Counted from the first letter of the stretch, positions 33,106-42,488 are shown. The stretch is DNA of 64,000 nucleotides from SKLM01 sp964542755 (GCA_964542755.1 CAZIWL010000002.1:1-64000), one strand, 5' to 3'. The notes: generated by a model not told the origin, from the letters alone. Numbers and translations: made by a program.

Positions 33106-33118
33106 GCCACTCCCAGGT

Positions 33119-33901
33119 ATGAGAGACAGAACACTTGAGGCAGCAGGTAGAGCGCTCCTCGATCACATCGTTCTGCCACCCCTGACGGCGCTCCAGTTCC
33201 TCACCCTGGTGCCACCGCTGGTCCGGCGTGCCTTCACGCCGCAGGAGCTGGGCCGCGCCGTCGGTTTCTTTCCCTTGGTGGGAACCCTGCTGGGTGCCCT
33301 TCTCTTGGGGCTCGATCGGGTCATCTCGCCCTCGCTCCCTGCCCATCTCACCTCCGCTCTGCTGCTTACCACATGGGTCGCGGCGACCGGTGCTCTCCAC
33401 ATTGACGGCTTTCTGGACAGCCTCGATGGCCTCTTCGGAGGCGACACACCCGATAGTCGACTGGAGATCATGCGCGATGAGGCCGTCGGAGCCTTCGGAC
33501 TCAGCGGCGGCGTGCTGCTGCTCATGCTCAAACTGGCCGCCCTAGACGCCCTTTCCGATCGCACGGCGGCCTTGCTCGTGGCGCCGACGATTGCCCGCTG
33601 GGGCATCAGCATGGGTATCTTCCTCTTCCCGTACGCGCGCGCCCAGGGACTGGGAAGGGCGATGAAGGACGAGACACAGTGGCCGCAGGCCCTGCTGGCA
33701 ACCATCAGCGCCCTCGCCGTGGCCTGGTTGATCTCCGGCCCCATGGGCTGGATGGCCTTTGGGGTGGCCGCATTGCTGGGCTGGGCCACCAGCCGACTCA
33801 CTCTCTCCCGGATACCTGGACTGACCGGCGATGTCTACGGAGCCGTTGGGGAGCTCCTGGAGCTTTCGATCCTCCTTCTCTACGCATTCCTGAATCGATG
33901 A
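33119..33901 (+). CDS. cobS: Adenosylcobinamide-GDP ribazoletransferase (cobalamin synthase)
   Basis: A 260-residue membrane enzyme that joins adenosylcobinamide-GDP and alpha-ribazole (phosphate). The key acidic motif HIDGFLDSLDGLFGGDTPDS (DxxxDxxDG, Mg2+ site) is intact, preceded by FLTLVPP and GRAVGFFPLVGTLLGALL. Six to seven membrane helices are visible. The stop overlaps the cbiZ start (ATGA), so the two are translationally coupled. Confidence 0.94.
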   Translation: MRDRTLEAAGRALLDHIVLPPLTALQFLTLVPPLVRRAFTPQELGRAVGFFPLVGTLLGALLLGLDRVISPSLPAHLTSALLLTTWVAATGALHIDGFLDSLDGLFGGDTPDSRLEIMRDEAVGAFGLSGGVLLLMLKLAALDALSDRTAALLVAPTIARWGISMGIFLFPYARAQGLGRAMKDETQWPQALLATISALAVAWLISGPMGWMAFGVAALLGWATSRLTLSRIPGLTGDVYGAVGELLELSILLLYAFLNR

Positions 33902-34560
33902 GAGACTTTGATTTCCCCGACATCGATATCGAGCACATCTCCGGAAACCCGGGCGACGCATTGGTTGTACGCAGCCGAAGGACGCTTCACACCCTCTCGT
34001 CAGCCACTGTCGGCGGGGGGTTCAGCAGCGCTCGCACCATCATCAATCGCCATGTCCACAAGGACTACGACGTTCTTGACCCTCGCGCCGACATGATCGC
34101 CTTCGCCCGCCAGCACGGTATCCAGGAACAGTTCGTCGGCCTCATGACAGCGGTCTTCCTGGACAACGCCCAGGCCTCTACCTGCACGGGTGGCGGCCTC
34201 CAGGTCGCCACCGTGGCAACCGTCGGTCTCGGTAACCGGATCGCAGCCGGCCTCACCGGGCCGATCCCGCTTTCCCCTGGAACCATCAACCTCATCGTCC
34301 TGGTCGACGCACACCTCACCCCGGCCGCCATGGTCAATGCGGCCGTGACTGTGACCGAGGCCAAGTCTCAGGTGCTTGGCAGCCGCGGCGTCCGGACCCA
34401 GGAGGGCTACACCGCCACCGGCACCTCGACTGACGCCCTGGTCGTTGCGTGCACGGGTCGCGGACCTGCCCTGCCCTACGCCGGGCCTGCCACTCAGGTG
34501 GGCTGGAGCATCGCCCACTCCGTCCGCGAAGCGATGCTGGCCCGTCTCCGCTCAATGTGA
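33898..34560 (+). CDS. cbiZ: Adenosylcobinamide amidohydrolase
   Basis: A 220-residue CbiZ. It hydrolyses the aminopropanol amide of adenosylcobinamide (or pseudocobalamin) to adenosylcobyric acid, letting the cell reuse foreign corrinoids. Family segments: LSSATVGGGFSSARTIINRH, GLMTAVFLDNAQ, LVDAHLTPAAMVNAAVTVTE and TGTSTDALVVACTGRG. ATG 33898 overlaps the cobS stop. Found together with CbiB, CobD and CobU, this indicates a remodelling route: import, strip the side chain, re-attach and rebuild the nucleotide loop. Confidence 0.92.
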   Translation: MRDFDFPDIDIEHISGNPGDALVVRSRRTLHTLSSATVGGGFSSARTIINRHVHKDYDVLDPRADMIAFARQHGIQEQFVGLMTAVFLDNAQASTCTGGGLQVATVATVGLGNRIAAGLTGPIPLSPGTINLIVLVDAHLTPAAMVNAAVTVTEAKSQVLGSRGVRTQEGYTATGTSTDALVVACTGRGPALPYAGPATQVGWSIAHSVREAMLARLRSM

Positions 34561-34683
34561 GGGCCTTCCGCGTGAGACCCCTCCTCAGCCGGCTACGGTC
34601 CGACCAGGCAAGACTGAGCTTGCGGAGCATTCACCCGCTGTTCACCGCTGCCACTGCGTCAAGTAGCTAACTGAACCAGGTTC

Positions 34684-35697
34684 ATGGATCCGCAAACCTC
34701 CTCGCGTCCCTTCGTAGTGATCATTGCGCTGCTCATCGACGTAGCTCTGGGGGACCCGCCCAATCGCCTCCACCCAGTGGCTTGGATGGGCTCCGCCATA
34801 GCCGCTGCCCGCCGTCAGGCCACACGTCCCGGAACGGACTGGGACGTGGGCCGGGGGAAGCTGCTGCCTCTGGCCTACGGGGGGCTCATCGGGCTGGGCG
34901 GATCACTCGGGGTCTACCGGCTCGGGCTGCTCACCCAGGGTCTGATCGATCGTCTGCCAACTCCCTTCCATTGGCTGACGGAGGCTGCCCTGCTCAAGAC
35001 AACGTTCTCAGTCCGTGGCCTTGCTCGCGCCGCCGACGAGATCCAGTCCGCGCTCGATCGCGGCGACCTTCCCGAGGCCCGCCGGCTCACTTCTTGGCAT
35101 CTGGTCAGTCGCGACACGTCGGGTCTGACCCGGTCACAGGTGGCCGCGGCCACCATCCAATCGGTGGCGGAAAGCACATCTGATGGTATCATGGCCCCGA
35201 TTGTGAGCTACCTTTGCGCTGGCCTGCCCGGGGCACTCGCCTATCGGTTTGCCAATACCGCTGACTCCATGCTCGGCTACCGAGATGCGGCCCGCGAGTG
35301 GCTGGGCAAGATCCCAGCGCGTTGGGATGACCTGCTGAATCTACTGCCCTCTCGGCTGACCGCCTTGTTCCTGACAGTCGGCGCGCTCCTGACGGACGGG
35401 GATGCCAGCAGAGCGTGGCGCGTGTGGCGTCGTGACAGGCGGAAGACCGCCAGCCCAAATGCTGGACACCCCATGAGTGCGATGGCCGGTGCCTTGGGAG
35501 TCGAGCTGGAGAAGATCGACCATTATGCGCTCGGTGGGGGAGGTCAACACCCTGAAGCGGCCGACATCAGCCGCGCGGTGCGCGTGATGACCGCGTCCGT
35601 TGCGCTAGGCGCCGCGCTTCTCGTCAGCCTTCACTTTCTGCAGGGCACATCTAGGTGCCCTTCGCCCGATGGGCAAACAAACACGAGTTCCCAATGA
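34684..35697 (+). CDS. cbiB: Adenosylcobinamide-phosphate synthase
   Basis: A 337-residue membrane protein that condenses adenosylcobyric acid with aminopropanol phosphate. Motifs: ALLIDVALGDPPNRLHPVAWMG at the N terminus, LVSRDTSGLTRSQVAAATIQ SVAEST-type segment, SDGIMAPIVSYLCAGLPGAL, YRFANTADSMLGY and RDRRKTASPNAGHPMSAMAG. Several membrane helices are present. The start at ATG 34684 lies about 120 bases after cbiZ. The stop overlaps the cobD-like aminotransferase start (ATGA). Confidence 0.94.
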   Translation: MDPQTSSRPFVVIIALLIDVALGDPPNRLHPVAWMGSAIAAARRQATRPGTDWDVGRGKLLPLAYGGLIGLGGSLGVYRLGLLTQGLIDRLPTPFHWLTEAALLKTTFSVRGLARAADEIQSALDRGDLPEARRLTSWHLVSRDTSGLTRSQVAAATIQSVAESTSDGIMAPIVSYLCAGLPGALAYRFANTADSMLGYRDAAREWLGKIPARWDDLLNLLPSRLTALFLTVGALLTDGDASRAWRVWRRDRRKTASPNAGHPMSAMAGALGVELEKIDHYALGGGGQHPEAADISRAVRVMTASVALGAALLVSLHFLQGTSRCPSPDGQTNTSSQ

Positions 35698-36821
35698 CAG
35701 ACGCTGACATCCTAGAGGCCATTTCTCCACGTCCGGAGGTGCTCGAGGCACCCTTGGTCCCCCACGGCGCACCAGACTTCCAGGAGCTGGAGACCCTGGG
35801 GTACGCGCCCGACGACGTAATCGATTTCAGTGTCAACGGGAATCCCTACGGCCCGCCCCCGGGAGTCCGACAGTCGTTGCACGACGTCCCCCTTCATCGC
35901 TATCCGGATCAGGAGTCCCTGGCCTTCCGACGGGCAGTGTCCGCCCGTCTGAGTGTCCCGCTGGATCGCATTCTTGTCGGCAACGGCACCGCCGAGCTCA
36001 TCTGGCTCATCGCGCTGACCTTCGTCCGCCCCGGCGACCGCGCCCTGGTCCTGGCCCCCACCTTTGGGGAATATGCCCGCGCGGCGACACTGATGGGCGG
36101 GGGCGTGAAGGCATGGCGCGCGCGCCACGAAGACGACTTCGCCATCCCACCCGCCCGGATAGACCAGCTCCTCTGTGAAGTCAGACCTCGTCTCCTCTTT
36201 CTCTGTAACCCTAACAATCCAACGGGCACCACCATCCTGGACGATGTCATCGCGGCCTGGGCCGATGCCCATCCGCATACGCTCTTCGTGATAGACGAGG
36301 CCTACCACGCCTTCGCGGACCGTGGACACGCAGATCGGGCTCGCGGCCTCCACTCAACGGCTGGCCTCGGCGCCCACAACGTCCTGACGCTTCGCTCAAT
36401 GACGAAGGACTATGCCCTTGCCGGGCTCAGGCTCGGTTACCTCGTAGCCCGCGAGGAGGTCACTGCTGCCATCGCCAGCGTCCGGCCGCCCTGGAATGTC
36501 AACGCCATGGCCCAGGCGGCCGGCATCGCAGCCCTTCAGCAAACTGACTATGTCTCTGAGTGCATCTCCACGCTTCACGAGCACAAGTCAAAGCTGGTCA
36601 CGGAGATTGCAGCCTTGGGACTAAACCCGGTTCCGTCCAACACCCATTTCTTCCTCGTGAGGGTCGGAGACGCAGCTGCGTACCGTCGCGCCCTGTTGGC
36701 CCACAGGATCCAGGTGCGGGACTGTGCCTCCTTTGGGCTTCCGGCGTACATCCGTGTCGCCACCCTCCAGCCCACAGAGAACGCGCAGCTGATTGAGGCC
36801 CTCCGGGGGATCGTCGCGTGA
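35694..36821 (+). CDS. cobD: L-threonine-O-3-phosphate decarboxylase (CobD-like PLP enzyme)
   Basis: A 375-residue HisC-like class I/II aminotransferase fold. It supplies (R)-1-aminopropan-2-ol phosphate for CbiB. Motifs: DDVIDFSVNGNPYGPPPGV, LFLCNPNNPTGT (cofactor-contacting Asn), FVIDEAYHAF and the PLP lysine in LRSMTKDYALAGLRLGYLV. Position between cbiB and the CobC-CobU gene favours threonine-phosphate decarboxylase over histidinol-phosphate aminotransferase. ATG 35694 overlaps cbiB; the stop overlaps the next start (GTGA). Confidence 0.9.
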   Translation: MTDADILEAISPRPEVLEAPLVPHGAPDFQELETLGYAPDDVIDFSVNGNPYGPPPGVRQSLHDVPLHRYPDQESLAFRRAVSARLSVPLDRILVGNGTAELIWLIALTFVRPGDRALVLAPTFGEYARAATLMGGGVKAWRARHEDDFAIPPARIDQLLCEVRPRLLFLCNPNNPTGTTILDDVIAAWADAHPHTLFVIDEAYHAFADRGHADRARGLHSTAGLGAHNVLTLRSMTKDYALAGLRLGYLVAREEVTAAIASVRPPWNVNAMAQAAGIAALQQTDYVSECISTLHEHKSKLVTEIAALGLNPVPSNTHFFLVRVGDAAAYRRALLAHRIQVRDCASFGLPAYIRVATLQPTENAQLIEALRGIVA

Positions 36822-37999
36822 CCAAGCTTCTCCTCCTCAGGCACGGCAGGACAGAGTGGAACGCCCAGGGCCGATACCAGGGACAGACTGACGTCGCCCT
36901 CAACGCAGCCGGACGGAGACAGGCCAGACAACTAGCTGAGCGCCTCTGTCACAAGGAGATCGACGCTGTCTACACTAGCGACCTGCAAAGGGCCCGGGAG
37001 ACGGCCAGGATCGTCGCCGAGGCCCACGGGCTGCCCGTCAAAGCCGAGGCTCGGATGCGAGAGATCTGCTTCGGGGCGTGGGAGGGGAAGACACACGACG
37101 AAATAGAAGCCGGGGAGGCTGCCGTCCTCCACCGCTGGTACGATAACCCGGTGCACACCGCCCCGCCGGGGGGCGAGATGCTGAGCGCTGTCTTGGACAG
37201 GGTCCGCGCCGCATACGAGGATATCCTTGAGGATCATCAGGGCGAGACCGTGGCCATCGTTGCCCACGGCGGCACCCTTCGTCTGCTTGTCTGCATTGCC
37301 CTTGGGCTCCAGCCCACGGCTTACTGGCAGTTCAACTTCGACGAGGCATCTATGTCGGAGCTCGGCATCTACGAGCAGGGGGCCATCCTCAACGTACTTA
37401 ACGATACCTCCCACCTCCGCTCAGGGGACGAAGACACATCCTCCTCGCCGGGGCTGATCCTAATCCTTGGCGGAGCGCGGAGCGGCAAGAGCGACTACGC
37501 CCAGCAGATGGCGGAGACCATCGGGGGCAGCGCAGTCCTCTTCGTAGCCACCGCGGAAGCAAACGATCCGGAGATGGAACGCCGTATAGCCGACCATCAG
37601 CTGGCCCGGCCTGCGCACTGGCAAACATTGGAGACACCTCGGGGGGTGGGACAGGCAATCCTCGATGTCGTCCAGAAGCAAGAAGGGATCGACACCGTCC
37701 TCATCGACTGCATCACGGTCCTGGCGTCCAATCTACTGATGGACGCCGACGACCTCTTCACCGACGCGATCGAGCAGTCCGTGATGGAGGAGGTCCAGGA
37801 CATCATCGCGTGTGCAGAGCAGTTGTCCGTGCCCGTCATCATCGTCTCCAATGAGGTCGGCTGGGGGTTAGTGCCGCCCTACCCCTTGGGCCGCGCGTAC
37901 CGGGATCTGCTGGGTCGTGCCAACCAGACCCTGGCTCGCGCCGCCGATCGGGTCGTCCTCCTCGTCGCAGGTATCCCCCAGACACTCAAGGGGGTTTAG
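36818..37999 (+). CDS. cobC-cobU: Fusion of alpha-ribazole phosphatase (CobC) and adenosylcobinamide kinase/guanylyltransferase (CobU)
   Basis: A 393-residue two-domain enzyme. Residues 1-200 are a histidine phosphatase: LLLRHGRTEWNAQGRYQGQT with the catalytic His, and VAIVAHGGTLRLLVC with the second His. A short Ser-rich linker (SGDEDTSSSPG) leads to CobU at 208-393: P-loop LILGGARSGKSDYAQ, the guanylylated-His region ADHQLARPAHWQTLETP, VSNEVGWGLVPPYPLGRAYR and DLLGRANQTLARAAD. One chain thus activates cobinamide with GTP and dephosphorylates alpha-ribazole-P or cobalamin-P. GTG 36818 overlaps the cobD stop. It closes the corrinoid operon. Confidence 0.93.
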   Translation: MTKLLLLRHGRTEWNAQGRYQGQTDVALNAAGRRQARQLAERLCHKEIDAVYTSDLQRARETARIVAEAHGLPVKAEARMREICFGAWEGKTHDEIEAGEAAVLHRWYDNPVHTAPPGGEMLSAVLDRVRAAYEDILEDHQGETVAIVAHGGTLRLLVCIALGLQPTAYWQFNFDEASMSELGIYEQGAILNVLNDTSHLRSGDEDTSSSPGLILILGGARSGKSDYAQQMAETIGGSAVLFVATAEANDPEMERRIADHQLARPAHWQTLETPRGVGQAILDVVQKQEGIDTVLIDCITVLASNLLMDADDLFTDAIEQSVMEEVQDIIACAEQLSVPVIIVSNEVGWGLVPPYPLGRAYRDLLGRANQTLARAADRVVLLVAGIPQTLKGV

Positions 38000-38194
38000 G
38001 TGCGACCTCGCATTTGGCACGCCCCCCGGCGGGCCCACGGTCGACGCAGCCCGCTGCCATGCCCGTTGAGGGCCCAGTTACGCCGTGTCCGTCGCCCATC
38101 CAGAGCACGATGAGGGCGCGGTGACGGCACCACACCCCGTCCGCCGTTCTCGCAGCGAAGCATAGGGTCCAAACGTCGGAGTTCGAGATTGACC

Positions 38195-39127
38195 ATGGTT
38201 CTAGTTACAGGGGCAACCAACTTCGTTGGCCGCGCGGTCGTTCGAGGACTGACTCGCCGGGGATACCAGGTCTGCTGCCTCGTAGAACCATCACGGTTCG
38301 AACAAGACCTGCCTACCGACGTGACCTTCTCCGTGCTCTCGGCGAGCCTGGACGATCTAGCCGCCCTGCGGAAAGCCGTGAAAAGCGTCAAGGTCGTGAT
38401 CCACCTGACCCGTGAGGAGGAACGACTGCGGGAGAGGACTCTCAACGATCACGCTGAAGGAACCCGAAACCTCGTACGCGCAGCCTCGGAGCAGGGCGTC
38501 TCCCGCTTCATCTATCTGAGCCGACTCGGCGCTACCCCCGCCTCAGCCTATCCCCTTTTTCGGATCAAGGGTGAAGCCGAGACCACCGTCGCCGAGAGCG
38601 GCCTTGCGCACACAAATCTTCGCTCCGCCGTCGTCTACGGGCAGGAGGACCTCTTCACCACGCGCCTCGTGATGCTGGCGAAGATGATTCCTTTGATCCT
38701 TCCCATCCCGGACGCCGGTATGGTACGTTTTCAGCCCGTTTGGGTGGAGGACCTGGCGAGGTGTGTCGTCGATAGCGTCGAGCGCAAAGACCTCATTGGT
38801 CGGATGATCCAGCTCGGGGGTCCCGAGCACTTCACCCTGGAGCAGATGATCCGGCGCATTCTCGAGGCGGCCGGCACGCGCAGGAGCCTTTTCCATGTCA
38901 GTATGCCGATTATGCAATCTGGCGTGGACGGACTGGAGACCATTACGGGGGGAGCTGCGACACCTGCGTGGTGGCTAGAATTGGCCGCCGTTGGAAGCGC
39001 TACCGACCTGGGCACCATTCCGAAGCATTTCAACTTCGAACCCTGCCGCTTCTCTCAGTGCCTCACGTACCTACGCCGTGACAGGCCGTGGCGGCGGGCT
39101 TTCATCCAACATCTTCTCAGCCGCTGA
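38195..39127 (+). CDS. NAD(P)-binding epimerase/NmrA-like protein
   Basis: A 310-residue atypical short-chain dehydrogenase. The N-terminal VLVTGATNFVGRAVVRGLTR is the TGxxxxxG dinucleotide site; FIYLSRLGATPASAYPLFRI keeps the Ser-Tyr-x-x-x-Lys spacing only partly (YPLFRIK), so it resembles the complex-I NDUFA9/NmrA branch, which often acts in quinone or lipid handling or as a redox sensor. ATG 38195 is chosen; TTG two codons earlier is possible. The 3' end overlaps that of the convergent GT2 gene by 11 bases. Confidence 0.8.
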   Translation: MVLVTGATNFVGRAVVRGLTRRGYQVCCLVEPSRFEQDLPTDVTFSVLSASLDDLAALRKAVKSVKVVIHLTREEERLRERTLNDHAEGTRNLVRAASEQGVSRFIYLSRLGATPASAYPLFRIKGEAETTVAESGLAHTNLRSAVVYGQEDLFTTRLVMLAKMIPLILPIPDAGMVRFQPVWVEDLARCVVDSVERKDLIGRMIQLGGPEHFTLEQMIRRILEAAGTRRSLFHVSMPIMQSGVDGLETITGGAATPAWWLELAAVGSATDLGTIPKHFNFEPCRFSQCLTYLRRDRPWRRAFIQHLLSR

Positions 39128-39830
39128 CTGATCCTTCGTCTTCGCGCCGAAGCCTATACCTCAGCAGGGTCAGAACTGCCTTCAACCCATCCCTCCAGCC
39201 AATCTTCTTCCCCTCATCGAGGCCACGGGGCCGATAAGTGATGGGCACTTCATAGATCTCGATACCGCGCCGAAGCAGCTTGCCCGTCACCTCCGGACAG
39301 AACTCGAAACCCTCAGACTCCAGATCCAGTCCACGCATCAATTCCGTACGTAGGAGCTTGTAGCCCGTTGCCTCATCCGTCAAGTCAGAGCCGTAGAACA
39401 AATTGGCTACCCAGCTGACCATTCGCCCACCCCAGTAGAAGGTCCAGGAGGACCGAGGATTCTTTCTCAGGTTCCGCGAGCCGTAGACCACCTGGACCTG
39501 AGGGTTGTCAAAAAGTGCCAGAAGGCGAGGGTAATCCTGCGGGTCGTATTCGAGATCGGCATCTTGGGTGATCACCACGTCCCCAGACGCATGCTCCAGT
39601 CCAGTCCGTACAGCAGCGCCCTTACCTCGGTTCTTCTCGTGGTGATAGACGCGAACCACATCGGGGTGCTCGCGGTCGATGCGGCTCAGCACCTCTCCCG
39701 TCTCATCGGTTGACCCATCGTTAACCACGATGATCTCCCGTTCGATCCCATCAAGCTCCACGGTAAGCACCCGATCGATCAACTCCGCAACCGTATCGAC
39801 CTCGTTGAAAACCGGCACGATGATCGACAA
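39117..39830 (-). CDS. Family 2 glycosyltransferase (dolichol-phosphate mannosyltransferase-like)
   Basis: A 237-residue GT2 enzyme of the DPM1/DPG-synthase type. SIIVPVFNEVDTVAELIDRV starts the fold; IIVVNDGSTDETGEVLSRI, NRGKGAAVRTGLEHASGDVV and TQDADLEYDPQDYPRLL (DxD region) bind the nucleotide sugar and metal, and GYKLLRTELMRGLDLESEGF with VPITYRPRGLDEGKKIGWRDG are typical of polyprenyl-phosphate sugar synthases. No C-terminal membrane helices. The only start codon in frame is TTG 39830; the frame is open a little further up, so the true start is uncertain. It follows udk. Confidence 0.85.
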   Translation of the reverse strand: MSIIVPVFNEVDTVAELIDRVLTVELDGIEREIIVVNDGSTDETGEVLSRIDREHPDVVRVYHHEKNRGKGAAVRTGLEHASGDVVITQDADLEYDPQDYPRLLALFDNPQVQVVYGSRNLRKNPRSSWTFYWGGRMVSWVANLFYGSDLTDEATGYKLLRTELMRGLDLESEGFEFCPEVTGKLLRRGIEIYEVPITYRPRGLDEGKKIGWRDGLKAVLTLLRYRLRREDEGSVSG

Positions 39831-39873
39831 TTTCGTCGGCCGTCCGACGGGTTCCTCCTCCTGGTTCCGCGGT

Positions 39874-40509
39874 TCAAGTTTCAGTTTGGAAGTCCTCCAA
39901 CAACATCCCCTTCAAGCGTGCAGCCACCATCTCGATGGCCACCTCATTGAACCCCCCCTCAGGGATGATCACATCAGCGTACCGCTTGCTCGGCTCGACG
40001 AACTCCAGGTGCATCGGCCGAACGGTCGAAAGGTACTGCTCACAGACTGACTCCACGCTGCGCCCACGCTCCTCGATGTCGCGGCGAAGACGCCGGATGA
40101 AACGCACGTCGGCGTCTGTATCGATGTAGATCTTCACGTCAAACAGATTCCGCAACTCGAGTTCGACGAAGACCAGAATGCCTTCCACGATCACCACCGG
40201 GGCCACGTCCACGCGCTCTGTCCGTTCCGTGCGCGTGTGTGAGGTAAAATCGTAGATGGGCATCTCGACGGGATGCCCTCGCCGAAGCTCCTGCAGATGC
40301 TCGACCAGCAGCGCTGTCTCCAGGGCATCCGGGTGGTCAAAGTTGACCTGGGTTCGGAGCCGTTCAGGAAGATGCCCAAGATCCCGATAATACGCATCGT
40401 GAGCGATGTACGTGACGTGTTCAGCTCCCACGCGCTCCAGAATGCGGCTCGCCACCGTGGTCTTGCCCGATCCCGTTCCGCCAGCCACACCGATGATGAT
40501 CGGCTCCAT
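39874..40509 (-). CDS. udk: Uridine kinase
   Basis: A 211-residue uridine/cytidine kinase of pyrimidine salvage. The P-loop is GVAGGTGSGKTTVASRI, followed by the substrate segment IAHDAYYRDLGHLP, VNFDHPDALETALLVEHL and MPIYDFTSHTR, and RFIRRLRRDIEERGRSVESV (lid). All catalytic elements are present and the length is normal. It lies 14 bases downstream of the membrane protein gene, in a run with ResB and GT2. Confidence 0.95.
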   Translation of the reverse strand: MEPIIIGVAGGTGSGKTTVASRILERVGAEHVTYIAHDAYYRDLGHLPERLRTQVNFDHPDALETALLVEHLQELRRGHPVEMPIYDFTSHTRTERTERVDVAPVVIVEGILVFVELELRNLFDVKIYIDTDADVRFIRRLRRDIEERGRSVESVCEQYLSTVRPMHLEFVEPSKRYADVIIPEGGFNEVAIEMVAARLKGMLLEDFQTET

Positions 40510-40523
40510 AGCTTCCTTGTCCC

Positions 40524-41270
40524 TCAGACCGGCTTCACGGCAGCCAACACCAGAAGCAAGGCAGCTACCAGCGTCATAGCAGCCCCCAGCCTGGCATAGC
40601 GCCGAGGCATCAGCCAGTCAGCCGTCCAGGCCAGCCACGCCCCCGACATTCCACCCCGCAGCACAGGATCCGAAGCCACCCACAGGCCGCCCCTCTGCCA
40701 GAGGTTCACCAACCCCGCCGTACCGCAGATGAAGGTTAGCAGACCATACGCCATGGTGCCCGGCCAGGTAAGGGCCGCTCGGCGCGACAGAGCCGCCTGC
40801 AAGGCTTGCCCCAGGGCCCGTCCCCCGATGCCACCACACACTGCCAGCGAAAAGCGCACAGGCGTCACCCAATCACTACTCGTCGGCGCCCTTCCCGGAG
40901 TCACCATCAGGACAAGGGACGTTGAAGCCAGCATCCAGCCGGGCACATAAAGCAGCGATGAACTCCAGCCTGCACGCGCTGAGTCTTCCACCCGCAGCGG
41001 AACAGCGAGCGCAGCCATGAGCAGCAGGGAGAGCACTGGCCCTTCTAGGGCCTCCTGACCCACCGCACCGGATACCGTCTCCAGGGCCGGAAGCCCGCTG
41101 CCCCAACCGAGGAGGGCACCGATCACCAGAACACCAGCCGCACCCCGTGCGACCGCGTGGGCGCCATCGACAACAGCATGCGCTTCCAGGACTGCGCCCA
41201 ATAGCCCAAGGGTCACTGCTGCCAGCAGGATACCGCAACCCAAACCCACTAGGAGAGCTATCAGACCCAC
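40524..41270 (-). CDS. Polytopic membrane protein of unknown function
   Basis: A 248-residue protein with about seven membrane helices (for example ALLVGLGCGILLAAVTLGLL, GVLVIGALLGWGSGLP, LSLLLMAALAVPL, AAMTLVAALLLVLAAV). It starts with GTG one base after the ResB stop, so it is coupled to that gene. In cytochrome c maturation operons ResB is usually paired with CcsA, but the CcsA tryptophan-rich haem motif is absent, so I do not assign that role. Confidence 0.65.
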   Translation of the reverse strand: MGLIALLVGLGCGILLAAVTLGLLGAVLEAHAVVDGAHAVARGAAGVLVIGALLGWGSGLPALETVSGAVGQEALEGPVLSLLLMAALAVPLRVEDSARAGWSSSLLYVPGWMLASTSLVLMVTPGRAPTSSDWVTPVRFSLAVCGGIGGRALGQALQAALSRRAALTWPGTMAYGLLTFICGTAGLVNLWQRGGLWVASDPVLRGGMSGAWLAWTADWLMPRRYARLGAAMTLVAALLLVLAAVKPV

Positions 41271-41271
41271 C

Positions 41272-42450
41272 CTAGACCTCCTCCTTTTCCGGGCACAACC
41301 ATGCCGGCAACGGCCCTACACCTTCGACCTTCTCGCCGCTCTCGCGCACCCAGAAGCGTTGTTCCGTCCAAACAAGGCTGCCCACGACCCCCAAGACCAA
41401 GACGGCAACCCCTACTGCGGCAGGAAGCCGCCCCGGGTTGTGGATGGCGGTCGCCCGAACGTAGGGCGCCGTAGTGAATGCCAGTGTCACCTGAGCCCCG
41501 TCGGAGACGGCGGACACGTCGAACGCGGCGTGTCCCCCCTTGTCCGTCACCATCTCCGCAATGATCTCTCCCGTCGGGCTACCGTAGATCTGGACGTCCG
41601 CGCGGGCGTAAGGTTCGTCCGATCGCGGCGTGAGCCGGACCACCAGCTCTGCGGATGGAATCGCGAAGTAGGCATCCCCGGTGAGTGCGACACGCAGGGT
41701 ACCACTCGGTTCGGCGTCCGGTTTCAATACAAGCCCTAGAGGCTCGCCTTCAGCGTCAACCGCCTCCGCCACGACGCCCGGTCCCGTCTCTCCCAGGAAT
41801 GCTACGATGCTCGGATCGTGCCGAAGCTCCCCATCTTCCCCAAGAGCCATCCAACCAGCACCCTCCTGCAGCGAAACGCGTTCCCTCTCTTGGAGGATGA
41901 CGTCCGTGGCTCGCCATCCGAACACCTGGAACAGAAGCAGCCCTAGCAAGAGCAGAAGAGCTCCCACATGCGCTGCCAAGGGCAAGACCAGGGACCACGG
42001 CCACCGATCGACCTGCGCCTCCGATGAAGCTCTCTGTACCCGATAGTGACGTCCGCGAAGGGCCTCCAACAAACTGGCGAAATCCCAGTCGTCCACCTCT
42101 TCCCAGTCTCCCTCCACCTTCGCGCTGTCCCGGCCCCTCCCCAGCCGATCCATGCCCTCAGCCACCCGGAGAAGGAGTATCCCCGCGAGAACCGCCAGCA
42201 GTCCCCGGAACGTCAACGATGACGTGATTCTGAAGAGGCCAAGGGTCTGGAGCAGAGGGGTCGCATCACCAAAGCGTGCCTGCATCTGGGAGAGCCAGCG
42301 AGCGTAGTCTACGTCGGAGGACGGTTGCTGCGGAATCCACGCCGTGAGCGTCAAACCCAGTGCGATACCTACCAAGAGAACGACCAGCATACGATCGCTG
42401 ATCGCAAATCGCCACACCACACGCCAGGGATCGGGAGATTGCTCAGCCAT
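41272..42450 (-). CDS. ResB-like cytochrome c biogenesis protein
   Basis: A 392-residue membrane protein with ResB/Ccs1 architecture: three N-terminal helices (MLVVLLVGIALGLTLTAWIP, LTFRGLLAVLAGILLLRVAE, LPLAAHVGALLLLLGLLLF), a large extracytoplasmic beta-rich domain, and a last helix near the C terminus (AVGVAVLVLGVVGSLVWTEQ) followed by a short tail. ResB proteins hold haem or the apocytochrome during cytochrome c assembly in system II. The expected CcsA partner is not next to it. ATG 42450 has AGAGG just upstream; the longer frame to 42549 runs over the tRNA terminator. Confidence 0.78.
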   Translation of the reverse strand: MAEQSPDPWRVVWRFAISDRMLVVLLVGIALGLTLTAWIPQQPSSDVDYARWLSQMQARFGDATPLLQTLGLFRITSSLTFRGLLAVLAGILLLRVAEGMDRLGRGRDSAKVEGDWEEVDDWDFASLLEALRGRHYRVQRASSEAQVDRWPWSLVLPLAAHVGALLLLLGLLLFQVFGWRATDVILQERERVSLQEGAGWMALGEDGELRHDPSIVAFLGETGPGVVAEAVDAEGEPLGLVLKPDAEPSGTLRVALTGDAYFAIPSAELVVRLTPRSDEPYARADVQIYGSPTGEIIAEMVTDKGGHAAFDVSAVSDGAQVTLAFTTAPYVRATAIHNPGRLPAAVGVAVLVLGVVGSLVWTEQRFWVRESGEKVEGVGPLPAWLCPEKEEV

Positions 42451-42488
42451 AGAGCCTCTGATGAGAGCGAGGTGCACCATAACAAGAA

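Noticed and set aside
37996..38445. 149-codon minus-strand frame between the CobC-CobU fusion and the epimerase
   Set aside because: Ser/Arg-rich, overlaps the epimerase N-terminal Rossmann motif and has no ribosome site.
40524..41270. Assignment of the membrane protein next to ResB as CcsA
   Set aside because: The tryptophan-rich haem-handling motif and the conserved histidines of CcsA are not seen.
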